Positions 61,613 to 64,000 of a stretch of DNA of 64,000 nucleotides are shown piece by piece; position 1 is the stretch's first letter, and every line of letters starts with the position of its first letter. Below the pieces are notes generated by a model. It was given only the letters and a program-made list of their open reading frames with translations, did not search any database and was not told where the DNA came from. The position numbers and the translations under genes are program-made. Location of the stretch: positions 24,061 to 88,060 of the forward strand of contig NZ_FTNL01000008.1 of NCBI RefSeq assembly GCF_900156395.1, given 5' to 3'. This DNA comes from Fluoribacter gormanii. GTDB taxonomy: Bacteria; Pseudomonadota; Gammaproteobacteria; Legionellales; Legionellaceae.

Positions 61613-62842
61613 ATGTCTACATCACGTGTTGTTGCCTGGTTTGTGTGGCTTATTGCATCAATATTTTACGCATACCAATATGTTCTAAGAGTGATGCCCA
61701 ATATCATGATGGATGATATTACGTCGAAATTTCATATTGATGCGACGGAATTTGGGCAATTTTCTGGTGTTTATTATCTTGGCTACTCTTTAATGCATTT
61801 GCCAATTGGGATTATGTTGGATCGTTTTGGCCCAAGAAAAGTAATGACTTTATGCATTCTACTTCCTGTTCTTGGTTTGCTGCCGCTTATTTTTGCTGAT
61901 CATTGGATGTATCCTCTCATAGGAAGGGCACTTATTGGCATTGGATCATCAGCTGCAATTTTGGGCACATTTAAAATTATACGTATGACATTTAAAGAGG
62001 AACACTTTTCTCGAATGCTTAGTTTTTCAGTGATGATAGGACTCATCGGTGCTGTTTATGGTGGCGGTCCAGTGAGTTATATGTGCAATGCGGTGGGTTA
62101 TAAAATGGTCATTGAAGTATTTATCGCGATTGGCCTCGTGCTTGCATGCGTGACTTATTTTATTGTCCCAGATGAGAAGCCTACTTATCACACATCTGTC
62201 CTTGCCAATATCAAAACGGTTTTTACCAACAAGAAAGTCATTTTGATGTGCTGTTTTGCAGGATTAATGCTTGGTCCTCTGGAAGGTTTTTCTGATGTAT
62301 GGGGTTCTGGCTTTTTAAAACAGGTATATGGTTTGAATACATCAACAGCAAACTACTTACCTTCAATGATTTTTATTGGTATGTGTTTTGGCTCCCCAGT
62401 TTTAAGTCTGATTGCAGAAAAATCAGGATATTACCTGGGAACAATCACCGCCGCAGGAATAACCATGTGTGTGGTTTTTACGGCACTTGTTGGAGGCATG
62501 TTAAACGTATCCAGTATCACGATATCTTTTATATTGGTCGGTATGTGTTGTGCTTATCAGATTCTGGCTATTTATAAAGTTTCTACTTATGTTCCAGAGC
62601 ACCTTGCAGGCCTCACTACGGCAATTGCTAATATGATCATCATGATTTTTGGTTATGCGTTCCATACAATTATAGGCTTTGTAATCAATGTGAATGGCGG
62701 CATTCGTGAAGCCGGAGCTTTTGTATATGGAATTGGCGTTATCCCTGCGACCCTAGCTATAGGCGTTATCGGTTTTCTACTTCTAGCATATCGAGAAAAA
62801 AGCACTGTAAAAAAACTTTACCCTGTAGAATCCCTAAGTTAA
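61613..62842 (+). CDS. MFS transporter
   Basis: The 409-residue permease has 12 predicted helices. The MFS signature MLDRFGPRKVMT lies between helices 2 and 3. The first helix has FVWLIASIFYAYQYVLRVMP, typical of the D-galactonate/anion-cation or Legionella Pht-like branch. The start is ATG 61613, behind GAGG; a TTG at 61595 is possible. It is controlled by a region shared with the divergent Lrp/AsnC gene, so amino acids or their relatives are plausible substrates. Confidence 0.87.
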   Translation: MSTSRVVAWFVWLIASIFYAYQYVLRVMPNIMMDDITSKFHIDATEFGQFSGVYYLGYSLMHLPIGIMLDRFGPRKVMTLCILLPVLGLLPLIFADHWMYPLIGRALIGIGSSAAILGTFKIIRMTFKEEHFSRMLSFSVMIGLIGAVYGGGPVSYMCNAVGYKMVIEVFIAIGLVLACVTYFIVPDEKPTYHTSVLANIKTVFTNKKVILMCCFAGLMLGPLEGFSDVWGSGFLKQVYGLNTSTANYLPSMIFIGMCFGSPVLSLIAEKSGYYLGTITAAGITMCVVFTALVGGMLNVSSITISFILVGMCCAYQILAIYKVSTYVPEHLAGLTTAIANMIIMIFGYAFHTIIGFVINVNGGIREAGAFVYGIGVIPATLAIGVIGFLLLAYREKSTVKKLYPVESLS

Positions 62843-62949
62843 GGTGATTATCCAATCCTCAAAATATCAAGATTTTGCAACTGCCATGAATTTTACTTCA
62901 AGGCAGTTGGTCAAATAGTTGGAAAATTTCTCGATATCAGCTACTATTT

Positions 62950-62985
62950 TAACAGTTAACAATCGATTACAAATGTTAACTGTTA
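62950..62985. promoter_or_regulatory. Perfect 11-bp inverted repeat just upstream of tRNA-Lys
   Basis: TAACAGTTAAC (62950-62960) and GTTAACTGTTA (62975-62985) are exact reverse complements with a 14-bp AT-rich spacer. The right arm ends 10 bp before the tRNA 5' end. It can form a hairpin or bind a dimeric protein. It might also serve as terminator of the MFS gene, but lies over 100 bp after its stop. Confidence 0.65.
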
Positions 62986-62995
62986 TCATTCAAAT

Positions 62996-63068
62996 GGGCC
63001 GTTAGCTCAGCTGGTAGAGCAGGAGACTCTTAATCTCTTGGTCATAGGTTCGAACCCTATACGGCCTA
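62996..63068 (+). tRNA. tRNA-Lys (anticodon CTT)
   Basis: A full cloverleaf is present: acceptor stem GGGCCGT with ACGGCCT (G1-T72 wobble), D-arm GCTC...GAGC, anticodon loop CTCTTAA on a GGAGA/TCTCT stem, T-arm with GGTTCGAACCC, and discriminator A. The gene is 73 nt and lacks an encoded CCA. It reads AAG codons. No attachment site or integrase is visible in the window. Confidence 0.95.
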
Positions 63069-63247
63069 TCAACTTTTTACTAACTTGCTTTGATAATCTC
63101 AAGAAAAATTTAAGGATCATGGATTTTTATTTAACCAGACAGTTTTAAGACTGGCTGAACTGTTGTGCCTATTCATGTGAGTTATGCTTGCAGAAAATAA
63201 TCATAAAAATTCTATGACTATCTACTGCAAAATCTTCGTTGTGAATT

Positions 63248-64000
63248 TTAATTTGTCTTTGATTTTAGAGGTAAAGACGTTTGAGAGGTTTCATTTATGG
63301 AAGATTGATCAATAGGCTCTCTGCCTAGATCATCTTGAGGAATCTCAGAAATGCATATTCGTATACTGTTTCCTTTAGATGATAGAGGTATCTGTAGGTC
63401 AATTTCAGGCAAATTATCAGCAGAAGTTGGTGCCATTGCAGGTGACATTTTCTGATCCCTATAAAGCGCATAAAGAGAACTAAGGACTCCATTAGTCAAT
63501 GCCTCTTGATGTGATTTTAGATCGAGTTCAGCTCCATCTAAAGAAGCAAGAAGAGCTCGTGCTGCAGCAACTTTTTGATCTCTGTGGATGCCTAAATTTA
63601 AAAAATTCAAATATTCTGGACCTGATTTTCGATCATCAATATAGGTATTTAGAGCTTTTTTTAGAAAATCATTTTGAACATTTTTATTACAGCATGGGAT
63701 TAATCGAGCTAACGGAGAATCAGGTTCAATTTCTTTTCTTGTTAGTTTTGTTCTGCCTAATAACGATGGGATTAATTCGTGGTGATCATTGAGGCAAGCT
63801 AAATCCAAGGGAGTAAAACCTCTCTCGGAGCGTATATTACAACTTGCAGAATGAGCAAGAAGTTTTTCCACGGCATCTTTTTTGCCGCTTAAGCAGGCGA
63901 AATGCAACGGAGTTTCATTACTGCTATTAGCCTGGTTACAATCTAATCCTTCATTCAAAAGCAATTCGATTAAGTCTGAATTGCCGCTTAATGCGGCTCC
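63248..64000 (-). CDS. Ankyrin-repeat protein, partial at right edge
   Basis: The frame is open to the edge, so the N-terminus is missing. The visible 250 residues start with the end of one ankyrin repeat (ALSGNSDLIELLLNEGLD) and continue with two more (NETPLHFACLSGKKDAVEKLL, GFTPLDLACLNDHHELIPSLL). A helical region and a Ser/Thr-rich tail follow. Ankyrin proteins (Ank/Leg) are common Dot/Icm effectors in Legionella. It lies convergent to tRNA-Lys. The function beyond protein binding is not visible. Confidence 0.85.
   Translation of the reverse strand, partial: GAALSGNSDLIELLLNEGLDCNQANSSNETPLHFACLSGKKDAVEKLLAHSASCNIRSERGFTPLDLACLNDHHELIPSLLGRTKLTRKEIEPDSPLARLIPCCNKNVQNDFLKKALNTYIDDRKSGPEYLNFLNLGIHRDQKVAAARALLASLDGAELDLKSHQEALTNGVLSSLYALYRDQKMSPAMAPTSADNLPEIDLQIPLSSKGNSIRICISEIPQDDLGREPIDQSSINETSQTSLPLKSKTN

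Noticed and set aside
61613..62842. Naming the MFS transporter as a Pht amino-acid transporter
   Set aside because: General MFS features fit, but I cannot show Pht-specific residues without an alignment.
62996..63068. tRNA-Lys as an integration site of an island
   Set aside because: No integrase and no second copy of the tRNA 3' end are visible in the window.

Overview
The window looks like a chromosomal segment of a Legionella species or a close relative in the Legionellales. It is AT-rich and carries a Legionella-type major outer membrane protein (59756-60802), a LegS2-like sphingosine-1-phosphate lyase (14844-16637), a ChiA-like secreted chitinase (7219-9558), an ankyrin-repeat protein (right edge) and many Legionella-style orphan genes with glutamate-rich C-termini. 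These assignments come from motifs and recall of the families. No database search was run.

Layout. 1-242 holds a 49-bp tandem repeat built on the dispersed palindrome ATTCCCGC/GCGGGAAT, which recurs near 7.1 kb and 14.7 kb. 243-7060 is a leftward operon for [NiFe]-hydrogenase maturation: nickel permease, hypA, hypB, hypF, hypC, hypD, hypE, then a GIY-YIG protein. No hydrogenase structural gene is present. 7.2-20.5 kb holds secreted and envelope lipid/chitin functions: ChiA-like chitinase, YHS protein, AidB-type acyl-CoA dehydrogenase, a FadL porin paired with a GDSL lipase, LegS2, bestrophin, small membrane and secreted proteins, and a lipase. 20.6-25.4 kb is dominated by a 1402-residue effector candidate with a zeta-toxin-like P-loop kinase and a possible ADP-ribosyltransferase-like region. 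A PmrA-box-like site precedes it. 25.6-33.3 kb has a polysaccharide deacetylase, a universal stress protein, a P1B ATPase, a second GH18 chitinase and an overlapping LuxR/MFS pair.

33.4-38.4 kb is accessory: a papain-like Cys/His candidate, a tandemly duplicated protein with an acidic tail, and a two-gene unit of a GNAT-like protein and a ThiF(E1-like)-nitroreductase fusion. This unit is the best candidate for an undescribed biochemical system here. 38.4-46.7 kb has a PLP amino-acid decarboxylase and polyhydroxyalkanoate genes (PhaZ-type depolymerase, PhaB-type reductase) flanking an atypical kinase-like protein, plus an orphan FixJ-type regulator. 46.8-51.1 kb is a tripartite efflux operon in which the FUSC pump is split into two genes. 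51.4-52.8 kb pairs a duplicated zinc-ribbon protein with an overlapping Nudix hydrolase.

53-59.5 kb is again accessory. An 847-residue protein has two HEPN-type RNxxxH motifs. An orphan gene is bracketed by a roughly 136-bp direct repeat, one copy of which lies inside the next gene and is its own coding sequence. That next gene fuses an FAD/NAD oxidoreductase to a patatin phospholipase. The right end has the porin, an Lrp/AsnC regulator divergent from an MFS transporter, a tRNA-Lys(CTT) preceded by a perfect 11-bp inverted repeat, and a truncated ankyrin gene.
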